A DNA stretch of 20,938 bases from CAZPZZ01 sp964591245 (GTDB taxonomy: Bacteria > Acidobacteriota > Vicinamibacteria > Vicinamibacterales > UBA8438): NCBI GenBank assembly GCA_964591245.1, contig CAZPZZ010000065.1:1-20938 (forward strand), in the 5' to 3' direction. The notes beneath the pieces are model-generated. The model was not told the DNA's origin, made no database searches, and saw only the letters and a list, made by a program, of their open reading frames with translations. The translations under genes were made by a program, and so were the position numbers. Shown in pieces: positions 12,239 to 19,443 of this stretch (within the stretch, counting starts at the first letter, position 1; every line of letters begins with the position of its first letter).

Positions 12239-12666
12239 GGTGCAACCCGGCACGCTCGGCAGATGACGTCGTACTCCACTCGCACCTGGAGCACGGCAAG
12301 ACCGCCAGGTAATTGAGATGGCCGCGCCGCATTCGACACCACACCACGCTCAATATCAAAGATCTTGCCGCAACTTCGACAAATGGCATGGTCGTGGGCC
12401 ATCGTCGTCCCATCAACACGAAGACGTCCGTCCACCTCGGAAAGCTTACGAACTAACCCCGCTCGCACGAACGCACCCAACGTTCCATAAACAGTCGAAA
12501 GTGACAACGACGGATGTTCCTGGGACAGTCCGTGATAAATCTCCTCGGCACTTGGGTGGTTCCGGTTTCGCTCGACGGCATCGAGAATCGCGAGTCGCGG
12601 TCCTGTCACTTTCAACCCCGCCGTGCGTAACCGCTCAACGTGTTTGTCCGATGCGTCTGAATTCAT
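12239..12666 (-). CDS. perR: PerR-type peroxide-sensing Fur-family repressor (3' end in gap)
   Basis: 142 residues are visible from the ATG at 12666. The order is winged helix (TGPRLAILDAVERN, then the recognition region LSLSTVYGTLGAF) and a metal-binding dimerisation domain. With this start every diagnostic PerR residue falls on the Bacillus subtilis number: H37, D85, H91, H93 and D104 of the regulatory Fe/Mn site, and C96, C99, C136, C139 of the structural zinc site. D104 (in KIFD) is the residue that favours PerR-like peroxide sensing; Fur has Glu there. In PerR, iron-catalysed oxidation of H37 or H91 inactivates the repressor. The sequence ends three residues after the last Cys, so only a few codons are lost. 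In-frame ATGs at 12705 and 12786 exist but add no family sequence. It probably represses the katG gene that follows on the same strand. Confidence 0.88.
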
Positions 12667-12674
12667 AATAATTC
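12659..12674. promoter_or_regulatory. AT-rich inverted repeat at the perR start codon
   Basis: GAATT-CATAAT-AATTC is a 5-6-5 inverted repeat in otherwise GC-rich DNA and spans the perR ATG. Fur/PerR boxes are AT-rich inverted repeats of about this size, so it is a candidate autoregulatory operator. It does not match the Bacillus PerR box exactly. Confidence 0.3.
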
Positions 12675-12812
12675 CGAACTCGGAACGGGTTGCATTTCTA
12701 TCCATTACACCACACAACACCGTCTGGAGATCGCTGGGAGAGACTCTGCTGCCCTGCGGGGTTCCTGCGCCGCCAACACCCGGCACCCGAACTTACTATT
12801 GCGCTCTCGAGA

Positions 12813-14075
12813 TCACGCACGCGGTGTTACTGGACTTGTCCCAAGAACGAGCACTCCGTCTGCGGGCCGATCATCGATGGGCAAGTGGATGAGACAGGCC
12901 GCGAATCCCAGCGCGATGGTGAGCCACCACACGGTTTCATAGCTACCAGTGACGTCATAAATCCGTCCACCCAGCCACACTCCCGTAAAACTACCAAGTT
13001 GGTGACTGAGATAGACAACAGCATAGAGCGTGGCCATGTAGCGCGGGCCAAACAGCTCCGCCACCAGCCCGGACGTCAGTGGCACCGTTCCTAGCCAGAG
13101 CAACCCCATTCCCGCGGCAAGCGACAACAACACCATCGGCGAGAGCGGTAGCATCATCAGAAGCAGAAAGAGCACGGCGCGCGCGCCGTAGATAGCGCTG
13201 AGGAGATACCGCTTACGGTAACGCCCCCCAGCCCACCCGAAGAACCAGGCCCCACACGCATTGGCGCCCGCGATGACGGAAAGGGCGGTCGCGGCAAGTG
13301 CTGCGCCGAAACCTGCGTCCATGATAAAGGCCGGCAAATGAATGGCGATGAACTGCACCTGGAACCCGCAGACGAAGAAACCCACGGTCAGCAGCAGGTA
13401 GCCCCGATGAGTACGCGCACGGCGCCAAGTCTGTCGCAGAGTCTGTTCTGGCTGCTCGGTTAGCCCTCCGTGAGCCGACTGCGCCACTACTGCACCCAAC
13501 GGAATAATGAGACCTGCAAGCGTGGCGGCAAGCAGCACGGCACTGCGCCAGTCAAACTCGACAATCAGCCACTGCATCACTGGCACGAGGATCAACTGAC
13601 CGAGAGTCGCCGCAGCGGTGGCCACGCCAAGCCAGACGCTTCGACGCTCCGCGGGCGCAATCCGGCCGATCACGGCCAGCACGAGAGGAAGTCCGCAACC
13701 TGAGAGGCCGACCCCGGCTAATAGCCCTCCCCCGATGAATATCGTGACCGGGCTCGAGGCTCCCGCCATCACGAGCAGGCCGCCACAGAAGAGTACTCCG
13801 CCGAGCATGATCGTCTTGCCTGGACTCCAGCGATCTGCAAACGCCCCGAACACCGGCGCGAGGATGCCCATCATCAACGCCTGGGTAGCAAATGTGAGAG
13901 ACAGCGACTCACGCCCCCAACCGGTATCGACAGTGATGGGGCGTATGAACAGACCAAACCCCTGGCGTACACCGAACGTAATGCAGACAACCGCTATACA
14001 GCAGGCGAAAACAGCAACGACGTGCGAACGAACCTTAAGCATGTGATGGTTCACCAGACGAGCAGCGCCGCGCAT
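12813..14075 (-). CDS. Major facilitator superfamily transporter
   Basis: A 420-residue integral membrane protein with about 12 hydrophobic helices. The start is the ATG at 14075, with GGAGAGG 8 nt upstream; an internal ATG at 14042 has a poorer site. The first helix and following loop (GVRQGFGLFIRPITVDTGWG, then RESLSLTFA) resemble the monocarboxylate and oxalate/formate antiporter branch of MFS, and the loop between helices 2 and 3 has an MFS motif-A-like FGAFADRWSPGKTIMLGG. A long basic loop (about residues 205-225, QTWRRARTHRG) separates the two six-helix halves. No substrate-specific residues can be assigned from sequence alone. The gene is divergent from the secreted protein at 14299 and transcribed toward perR with a 146-bp space, so a functional link to peroxide defence is not implied. 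Confidence 0.85.
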   Translation of the reverse strand: MRGAARLVNHHMLKVRSHVVAVFACCIAVVCITFGVRQGFGLFIRPITVDTGWGRESLSLTFATQALMMGILAPVFGAFADRWSPGKTIMLGGVLFCGGLLVMAGASSPVTIFIGGGLLAGVGLSGCGLPLVLAVIGRIAPAERRSVWLGVATAAATLGQLILVPVMQWLIVEFDWRSAVLLAATLAGLIIPLGAVVAQSAHGGLTEQPEQTLRQTWRRARTHRGYLLLTVGFFVCGFQVQFIAIHLPAFIMDAGFGAALAATALSVIAGANACGAWFFGWAGGRYRKRYLLSAIYGARAVLFLLLMMLPLSPMVLLSLAAGMGLLWLGTVPLTSGLVAELFGPRYMATLYAVVYLSHQLGSFTGVWLGGRIYDVTGSYETVWWLTIALGFAACLIHLPIDDRPADGVLVLGTSPVTPRA

Positions 14076-14083
14076 TGACGCAA

Positions 14084-14090
14084 CCTCTCC
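14084..14090 (-). promoter_or_regulatory. Ribosome binding site of the MFS gene
   Basis: GGAGAGG on the minus strand, 8 nt before the ATG at 14075; it selects this start over the internal ATG at 14042. Confidence 0.6.
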
Positions 14091-14252
14091 AAACCCACAG
14101 ACTTACGCCCCGCCGAAACATACTTCCTACGCCGAAATTTACCTCACGTGCACGCATTCGCACGGATGATTGCCCCTATGGAAAAGCGATGTATCGTACG
14201 CATTGATTGCATCCGTCTTCATTAGAGAATAACTGTAAGTCTTGAACTCTAG

Positions 14253-14268
14253 CCAATCCGTTGATTGG
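14253..14268. promoter_or_regulatory. Perfect inverted repeat upstream of the LolA-like gene
   Basis: CCAATC-CGTT-GATTGG is a 6-bp perfect stem with a 4-base loop, ending 30 nt before the ATG at 14299 and inside the 223-bp divergent promoter region shared with the MFS gene. It may be an operator or a leader hairpin. Confidence 0.35.
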
Positions 14269-14298
14269 CAAACAGCAAACCACTGTGGACGTCGAATA

Positions 14299-15183
14299 AT
14301 GAGTAAGACAAAGGCCATACTACGTCGCGCGCTCTCTGGCTGCCTCTTGCTGCTTTTCACGGTCAACCTCTCAAGCCAAGCCCCTGAGAGCGGAGCGGGA
14401 GACGCAAGAACCGAGGGTATCTCACCAAACACCGCCGAAGCCATTCTCGATCGTGCGCTCGACCGGACGACCGCCCAGGAGGAATCGGGTGCGGAACTCA
14501 CCTTCGAGTTCGCCCTGCGATCGATCGTTGACTCGATCAACGGAGACGGAGAGGTGACCGACACGAAAACCACGGCGTACCATGGATATCCCCTCGAGGG
14601 GCATCGATTCGAAGAACTGATTGCGCGCGACGGGGAACCACTTGATGAAGGTGACGCGCGAGACGAAGCCAAGCGAAAACGGGAATTTGCTTCGGAAGCC
14701 AGAGCTCATACCGCACGCGGTGAGCGGTACGAGCCGAACGAGATGGCGGTTCGATTCGACCGACAATTGATGGACCGCTACGAAATAACCCTCCTCGGTA
14801 GCGAAACCATTCGCGATCACACATGCTGGGTCCTAGCATTCGAACCACGTTCAGGGCGTCTCCCCGACGACCGCCGAATGGACAAGGCCCTGAACCGGTC
14901 GACGGGACGCCTTTGGATTTCCCAGGACGACTACGGAGTCGCACGGATTGCATTCAAAATGCAACGGCCGTTCCGTTATCTGTGGGGCCTAGTGGCGACA
15001 CTTCGAAATGCCGAAGGCCAACTTGATTTCGAACTGATCCAACCCGATATCTGGGCTCCATCCACCTTCAATCTCGAAATGGATCTCCGGGTGTTTTTCA
15101 AAGGTATTCGGCGACGGATCCAACAGCATTGGAGCGACTATCAACCTGTAGACCTCGCCGTCCAAGGAGAACCGATTCCGTAG
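14299..15183 (+). CDS. Secreted LolA-like (outer-membrane lipoprotein sorting-like) protein
   Basis: 294 residues from the ATG at 14299. The frame is open back to 14242, but those codons precede a clear signal peptide (KTKAILRR, then a hydrophobic LLLLFTVNL core, probable cleavage near SSQA), so the shorter start is preferred although its ribosome site is weak. The mature protein has the alternating strands of a LolA/LolB-like half-barrel: TKTTAYHGYPLEGHRFEELI, YEITLLGSETIRDHTCWVLA, RLWISQDDYGVARIAFKM, STFNLEMDLRVFFKGIRRRI. A charged stretch (DEGDARDEAKRKREFASEA) follows GEPL, a pattern I associate with secreted acidobacterial proteins of this sort. The HTCWVLAFEP block is typical of the family. 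Probable role is periplasmic lipid or lipoprotein binding; this is fold-level inference and no ligand can be named. Confidence 0.6.
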   Translation: MSKTKAILRRALSGCLLLLFTVNLSSQAPESGAGDARTEGISPNTAEAILDRALDRTTAQEESGAELTFEFALRSIVDSINGDGEVTDTKTTAYHGYPLEGHRFEELIARDGEPLDEGDARDEAKRKREFASEARAHTARGERYEPNEMAVRFDRQLMDRYEITLLGSETIRDHTCWVLAFEPRSGRLPDDRRMDKALNRSTGRLWISQDDYGVARIAFKMQRPFRYLWGLVATLRNAEGQLDFELIQPDIWAPSTFNLEMDLRVFFKGIRRRIQQHWSDYQPVDLAVQGEPIP

Positions 15184-15257
15184 CAACTTGTTCGGCAACA
15201 CTCCCAGGTCAAACGATTCCGCCCCAGGCCAGACGACACCTGAACGATGTCCACAGT

Positions 15258-15680
15258 ATGAAATCACACACCGCCTACCTCACCTTCAAGTTGGCCGAAC
15301 GAATGGCTTTCGAGAACATCACGTCCGAGGTGCAGGAGGTCGTTCGAGAAAGCGGGGTGACCGAGGGGCTGGCACTGTGCAATGCCATGCACATAACGGC
15401 CTCAGTCTTCATTAACGACGACGAGCCCGGCTTACACCGCGATTACAAAACATGGCTACAGGACCTCGCACCATTCGATGCCTCGCCCGCGCGATATGCC
15501 CACAACCGCACCGGTGAAGACAATGCAGATGCTCACCTCAAGCGACAGATCATGGGGCGTGAGGTTGTCGTCGCCATCACCGGCGGGAAGCTCGATTTCG
15601 GTCCCTGGGAACAGATCTTTTACGGCGAGTTCGATGGCCGTCGACCGAAACGCGTACTGGTCAAAGTCATTGGCGAGTAG
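15258..15680 (+). CDS. yjbQ: YjbQ/UPF0047 family protein
   Basis: 140 residues, the normal family length, from the ATG at 15258; the frame extends upstream to 15129 but overlaps the previous gene and has no family sequence there. Conserved blocks are CNAMHITASVFINDDEPG with H45, then RYAHNRTGEDNADAHLKRQI with H82, N89 and H93, then a C-terminal segment LDFGPWEQIFYGEFDG leading to strand RVLVKVIG. These are the family's conserved His/Asn residues. E. coli YjbQ shows a weak secondary thiamine-phosphate synthase activity, and annotation pipelines use that name, but the physiological reaction is unsettled. It lies 74 bp after the LolA-like gene on the same strand, without a clear ribosome site, and converges on the ATPase-SLOG gene 38 bp away. 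Confidence 0.88.
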   Translation: MKSHTAYLTFKLAERMAFENITSEVQEVVRESGVTEGLALCNAMHITASVFINDDEPGLHRDYKTWLQDLAPFDASPARYAHNRTGEDNADAHLKRQIMGREVVVAITGGKLDFGPWEQIFYGEFDGRRPKRVLVKVIGE

Positions 15681-15718
15681 GGCGGTGTGCCACTGAGGCG
15701 GCGCTGCGGTCCTTCTCC

Positions 15719-17059
15719 TCAGCCCTGACTCACGAGGACAGGTGACACCTCGGTGGCGGCAGTATCTTTCCGGACGGGTCCGAAGGAACGCTCGAAGAGC
15801 GCTTCTATCGCGTGACGTCCTTCCTCAGTCAACGAACGGGTCCCGGCGCCGGTAAACCGGGTTCGTCGAATCCGGGGTGCGTCAACGGGTGTCCACGCCT
15901 CCCCGGACCACGAAAACCATTGGTTTCTTGGCTGATCAAAGACATGCAGCGGCTTGCGGAGATGCTTCGCTAACTCAGCCCCCCAGCCGGTTCCCCCTTT
16001 CACGGTATCGTCGTCGAGAATCTCGCCAACCACAAACACCTCTCCGGCCGTGGCCACCTGATGCCAGAGGGTCTTCAGGAGGCGCTGAAACGTACTCGTG
16101 GCCGGAAACACCCGATGAAGCTGGGCCTTGATATAGGCCTTGCTTACCGCACCACGCTCTAATTCCACGTCGGACAATTCGACCACGCCGCGACGCCGCG
16201 CGGTCTGGCGCCCAGCGAAAGAGAAATTCGTTTCCTGAACCCCCCATCGCTCGGCAGCCGCCCCAAACGCTGCCTCCGCCCCGACCGCCCCACCGGACAG
16301 TACCGTGAACGCCGGGGTCGGCAGATTGGCATCGAATTCAGCGGCTCCTTCTTCGACCAGTCGCATCGTGTCGCTATGCAACTGCAGATGCGTATCCTCC
16401 GGTGACAACGCATCATGATCCTTGAGCAAACGTACTGTGACATCTGTACCTTCTGGCTCCAGAAACACCGCAAGATCGATCAGCTCGTTGTAATCGTCGC
16501 AGGGGGGGGGCACCGCAGTTGGATGACTCGGTGTCAGCTCCCGGTGCGTCTGCGCCGTTACCCACAGTATCGCCCCAAGTCGTTTGGCGATCTGCTTGAG
16601 CGCACCCAACTCTGCCGCCTGCTCAACAATCGGTTCTCGCTCCCACCGTAATCCATCGACCACGACGACCGCCGGCGTAAATCCGGTCTTGCCGTACAAC
16701 GCCACAAGGTCATCAAGCCGCTCGTGCGGGAACACGGTATCCGCGTACGCTTGAATCACCCGATGACGAATCAGGTGTTGTCGGACGACCTCACGGTCAT
16801 CGAGACGTGTCGCCTCAGCGAGATCATCAAACAACGCGTCATACCAAGATTGGACGTGCTCCAAATCCTGCCCAAGCGCAACATGCAACACGTGATTCCC
16901 GCGCAATGCATCGTCAAGCCCGATCTGTACGAGAAACGCGGTCTTGCCGACCCCAGCGCGCGCCATGACGACACCAAGTTCACCCGGACGGAGCCCACCG
17001 CGACAGCAACGCTCAAGAATACGGATGGGACTATTCACGTTGACCTGGTTCACATCCAT
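15719..17059 (-). CDS. KaiC/DnaB-like P-loop ATPase fused to a SLOG-type Rossmann domain
   Basis: 446 residues from the ATG at 17059, with AAGGAG 5 nt upstream. Residues 1-235 look like a RecA-fold ATPase of the KaiC/DnaB kind: GGLRPGELGVVMARAGVGKT with Walker A K39-T40 (the first Gly of the loop is Ala33), Walker B AVVVVDG with D135, a polar sensor VTAQTHRE (167-174), and VRLLKDHD at 209-216. Residues about 249-425 match a YpsA/LOG-like SLOG domain: the first glycine loop LSGGAVGAEAAFG (254-266), NFSFAGR, LLKTLWHQVATAGEVFVVGE (327-346), the second glycine loop KGGTGWGAELA (354-364) resembling the LOG GGxGTxxE motif, LHVFDQ, and a closing FTGAGTRSL. SLOG domains are thought to bind or process nucleotides. 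I know no standard family with this fusion. It lies 25 bp after fusA on the same strand. Fold calls are by motif; function unknown. Confidence 0.75.
   Translation of the reverse strand: MDVNQVNVNSPIRILERCCRGGLRPGELGVVMARAGVGKTAFLVQIGLDDALRGNHVLHVALGQDLEHVQSWYDALFDDLAEATRLDDREVVRQHLIRHRVIQAYADTVFPHERLDDLVALYGKTGFTPAVVVVDGLRWEREPIVEQAAELGALKQIAKRLGAILWVTAQTHRELTPSHPTAVPPPCDDYNELIDLAVFLEPEGTDVTVRLLKDHDALSPEDTHLQLHSDTMRLVEEGAAEFDANLPTPAFTVLSGGAVGAEAAFGAAAERWGVQETNFSFAGRQTARRRGVVELSDVELERGAVSKAYIKAQLHRVFPATSTFQRLLKTLWHQVATAGEVFVVGEILDDDTVKGGTGWGAELAKHLRKPLHVFDQPRNQWFSWSGEAWTPVDAPRIRRTRFTGAGTRSLTEEGRHAIEALFERSFGPVRKDTAATEVSPVLVSQG
16502..16510 (-). repeat. Nine-base C homopolymer within the ATPase-SLOG coding strand
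   Basis: A run of nine G on the plus strand reads as nine C in the gene, encoding the three prolines of AVPPPC (residues 182-187). It lies inside the ATPase domain, before the SLOG domain. A one-base slip would remove the SLOG domain. Confidence 0.8.
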
Positions 17060-17064
17060 GCTGA

Positions 17065-17070
17065 CTCCTT
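17065..17070 (-). promoter_or_regulatory. Ribosome binding site of the ATPase-SLOG gene
   Basis: AAGGAG on the minus strand, 5 nt before the ATG at 17059, within the 25-bp space after the EF-G stop. Confidence 0.65.
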
Positions 17071-17084
17071 GTCGCCGTTCCCCA

Positions 17085-19172
17085 CTAGCTGGCCTTCATT
17101 TTCTTGTCGGCCTTTGCCGCCACCAATTCTGCTTGCACCGATTCGGGAACCGGGAGATACCGTGAAAACTCCATGGTGAACTCAGCCTTACCCTGGGTTG
17201 CGGATCGTAACGTCGTGGCGTATCCGAACATCTCGGCCAACGGGACTTCGGACTCGGTAGCCGTCATGCCCCCGAGCTCCTGCTGTCCGATGATCGTCCC
17301 CCGCCGTTGCATGATGGTCGTCAGCACACTCCCCGCGTGTTCCGACGGCGCCTCCACCGCGACGCGCATGATCGGCTCAAGCACCTTGGCCGCGCCGCGC
17401 TCATAGGCCTCCCGCCAGGCTGCTTTGGCTGCCTCCTGAAACGCCACATCTGACGAATCCACCGAGTGACTGTTGCCGTCGTTGAGTACCACGCGTACAT
17501 TGACTACCGGGGCGCCAATCTTGCGACCTTCGGCGAGCATCGCTCGCATCCCCTTCTCTACCGACGGAATGAACTGTCGGGGAATGACTCCCCCCCGGAT
17601 CTGATCCACAAACTCAAATGCACTCTCGGCAGACGGTTCGATATACCCAACCACCCGACCGTATTGTCCCGATCCACCGGTCTGCTTCTTGTGTGTGTAG
17701 TCGTACTCAACACGCCGGCTGATGGTCTCTCGATAGGCTACCTGCGGGGGTGACACTTCGACCTCGACGTTATACTCCCGCTTCATCCGCTCGATGTACA
17801 CCTCGAGCTGTAGTTCACCCATGCCGTGAATAACGGTCTCCCCAGACTCAGCGTCGGCCCCGGCACGAAACGTCGGGTCTTCCTTGGTAAACCGTTGCAA
17901 CGCTTTCGTCAAATTCACTTGCGACTGATTGTCGGTCGGCTTCACCGAAAGGGAAATGACGGGAGCTGGCACATGGATCGACGTCATCGAGACATTGAGC
18001 GTACCATCCGTAAACGTGTCCCCAGAATGGCAGTCCAGCCCAAAGATCGCCACGATGTCGCCGGGCCCCGCCGACTCAATGTCCTCCATCTCGTCGGCGT
18101 GCATGCGTACCAAACGCCCCACCTTGGTCTCCTTGCCGCTCCGGGAGTTGGTCACCACCGTATCTCGCGTCAGCGACCCTTGATAGACCCGCATGTACGT
18201 CAACTGTCCATAACGCCCATCCTCGAGCTTGAAGGCAAGGGCAACCGCAGGCCGGTCGGCCTCGGGCACCAGAGGGGCGGTGGCGCCCTCCTCCGCATCG
18301 AGATCAATGGCCTCATTCGCAATATCCAAAGGCGTGGGAAGATAGTCCACGACGGCATCCAAAAGCGTCTGAACGCCCTTGTTCTTGTAGGCCGAGCCCA
18401 CAAGGACCGGTGTGCACTGCAGGGACAACGTCCCAGAACGCACGGCCGCGTGGATCAATTCCTCCGTCACTCGGTCCTCTAGCATCGCCTCCATCAATTC
18501 ATCTGAGAACATGGACACGACGTCGAGCATCTGCTCACGAAATGCTTCTGCCTCGCCACGGAGTTCGGCAGGAATTTCCCGCTCCACCACCTGCTCGCCA
18601 AAATCACCCTCGAAGTAATAGGCCTTCTGGCGAATCAGATCGACGACTCCCTGGAATTCATCTTCCAAGCCGATCGGCAGCTGGAGCATGACCGCATTGT
18701 GACCGAGCTTGTCGCGTAACTGGTCTCTGACCCGCACGGGGTCTGCCCCCACGCGATCACACTTGTTCACGAACGCGATGCGGGGTACCGCGTATCTATT
18801 CATCTGGCGATCGACGGTGAAGGATTGACTTTGCACACCGGCAACCGAGCAGAGCACCAAAACGGCCCCATCAAGAACACGAAGACTGCGCTCAACCTCG
18901 ATGGTGAAGTCGACGTGGCCAGGCGTGTCGATAATGTTGACATGCGCATCCCGCCAGGAGGTGTGTGTCGCCGCGCTGGCGATGGTAATCCCGCGCTCAC
19001 GCTCAAGTTCCATCGAATCCATCTTGGCTCCCACCCCATCCTTACCGCGCACATCATGAATGGCATGGACTCGATTCGTATAAAACAGAATGCGCTCGGT
19101 GAGCGTCGTCTTACCGCTATCAATGTGGGCCGAAACCCCAATATTTCGGATCGTCGCGAGATCCTTAATCAC
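17085..19172 (-). CDS. fusA: Elongation factor G, spdEFG1/mtEFG1-like subfamily
   Basis: A 695-residue translational GTPase that moves tRNAs and mRNA through the ribosome. It starts with GTG at 19172, with AGGTGA 6 nt upstream. The GTPase motifs are intact: AHIDSGKT (15-22), RGIT (60-63), DTPGH (82-86), NKCD (136-139), SAYKNKG (260-266). Domain II starts near 308; domain III includes GMGELQLEVYIERMK (450-464); domain IV has QTGGSGQYGRV (497-507); the C-terminal domain V includes RRGTIIGQQE. The N-terminus (RVHAIHDVRGKDGVGAKMDS, then MELERERGITIASAATHTSW) matches mitochondrial EF-G1 (GFM1) and the spirochaete/planctomycete spdEFG1 type rather than canonical EF-G, which lacks the VRGKDGVGAKMDS block. 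In such bacteria this paralogue is the translocase and a second copy may serve ribosome recycling. No rpsL, rpsG or tuf is adjacent, unlike the str operon; the downstream partner is the ATPase-SLOG gene. Confidence 0.9.
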   Translation of the reverse strand: MIKDLATIRNIGVSAHIDSGKTTLTERILFYTNRVHAIHDVRGKDGVGAKMDSMELERERGITIASAATHTSWRDAHVNIIDTPGHVDFTIEVERSLRVLDGAVLVLCSVAGVQSQSFTVDRQMNRYAVPRIAFVNKCDRVGADPVRVRDQLRDKLGHNAVMLQLPIGLEDEFQGVVDLIRQKAYYFEGDFGEQVVEREIPAELRGEAEAFREQMLDVVSMFSDELMEAMLEDRVTEELIHAAVRSGTLSLQCTPVLVGSAYKNKGVQTLLDAVVDYLPTPLDIANEAIDLDAEEGATAPLVPEADRPAVALAFKLEDGRYGQLTYMRVYQGSLTRDTVVTNSRSGKETKVGRLVRMHADEMEDIESAGPGDIVAIFGLDCHSGDTFTDGTLNVSMTSIHVPAPVISLSVKPTDNQSQVNLTKALQRFTKEDPTFRAGADAESGETVIHGMGELQLEVYIERMKREYNVEVEVSPPQVAYRETISRRVEYDYTHKKQTGGSGQYGRVVGYIEPSAESAFEFVDQIRGGVIPRQFIPSVEKGMRAMLAEGRKIGAPVVNVRVVLNDGNSHSVDSSDVAFQEAAKAAWREAYERGAAKVLEPIMRVAVEAPSEHAGSVLTTIMQRRGTIIGQQELGGMTATESEVPLAEMFGYATTLRSATQGKAEFTMEFSRYLPVPESVQAELVAAKADKKMKAS

Positions 19173-19443
19173 GTTCTGTCACCTTTCGAAGACGACGCGG
19201 GAAGGAAGCGGAGGTAGGCAAACCGCCAACTAGATCACCACTGTACCCTACGAATGTTACAAATCTGTGAACGGAGAACGCCCCCAGCGCCGGAGGCCTG
19301 CACACCGCCCTGGTTCCACTGCTTTACTACTTATCGGGACTCGCCGGTTCGACCGTTACCGGAAGAGACAACGAAGCTCTACGACCGCGAGCTCTGACCG
19401 TAAATTCAGCCGATGAGAACTCACCAGAACACGATCCCGCAAC
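19173..19443. other. Intergenic region between the rRNA methyltransferase and EF-G
   Basis: 271 bases with no coding region. It should hold the EF-G promoter and the end of the methyltransferase transcript. The only structure I see is an inverted repeat CCGGT (19344-19348) / ACCGG (19358-19362) with a 9-base loop and no T-run, which could be a weak terminator. Confidence 0.4.
19179..19184 (-). promoter_or_regulatory. Ribosome binding site for the GTG start of EF-G
   Basis: AGGTGA on the minus strand, 6 nt before the GTG at 19172; it supports this non-ATG start, which also aligns with EF-G N-termini. Confidence 0.6.

Noticed and set aside
10792..12312. 506-codon plus-strand frame across katG and the gap
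   Set aside because: Antisense to conserved KatG and PerR sequence and only continuous because N codons are read through.
10300..12786. A single PerR-KatG fusion protein
   Set aside because: The two are joined only through 100 placeholder N; both families exist as separate proteins and KatG clearly lacks its N-terminus here.
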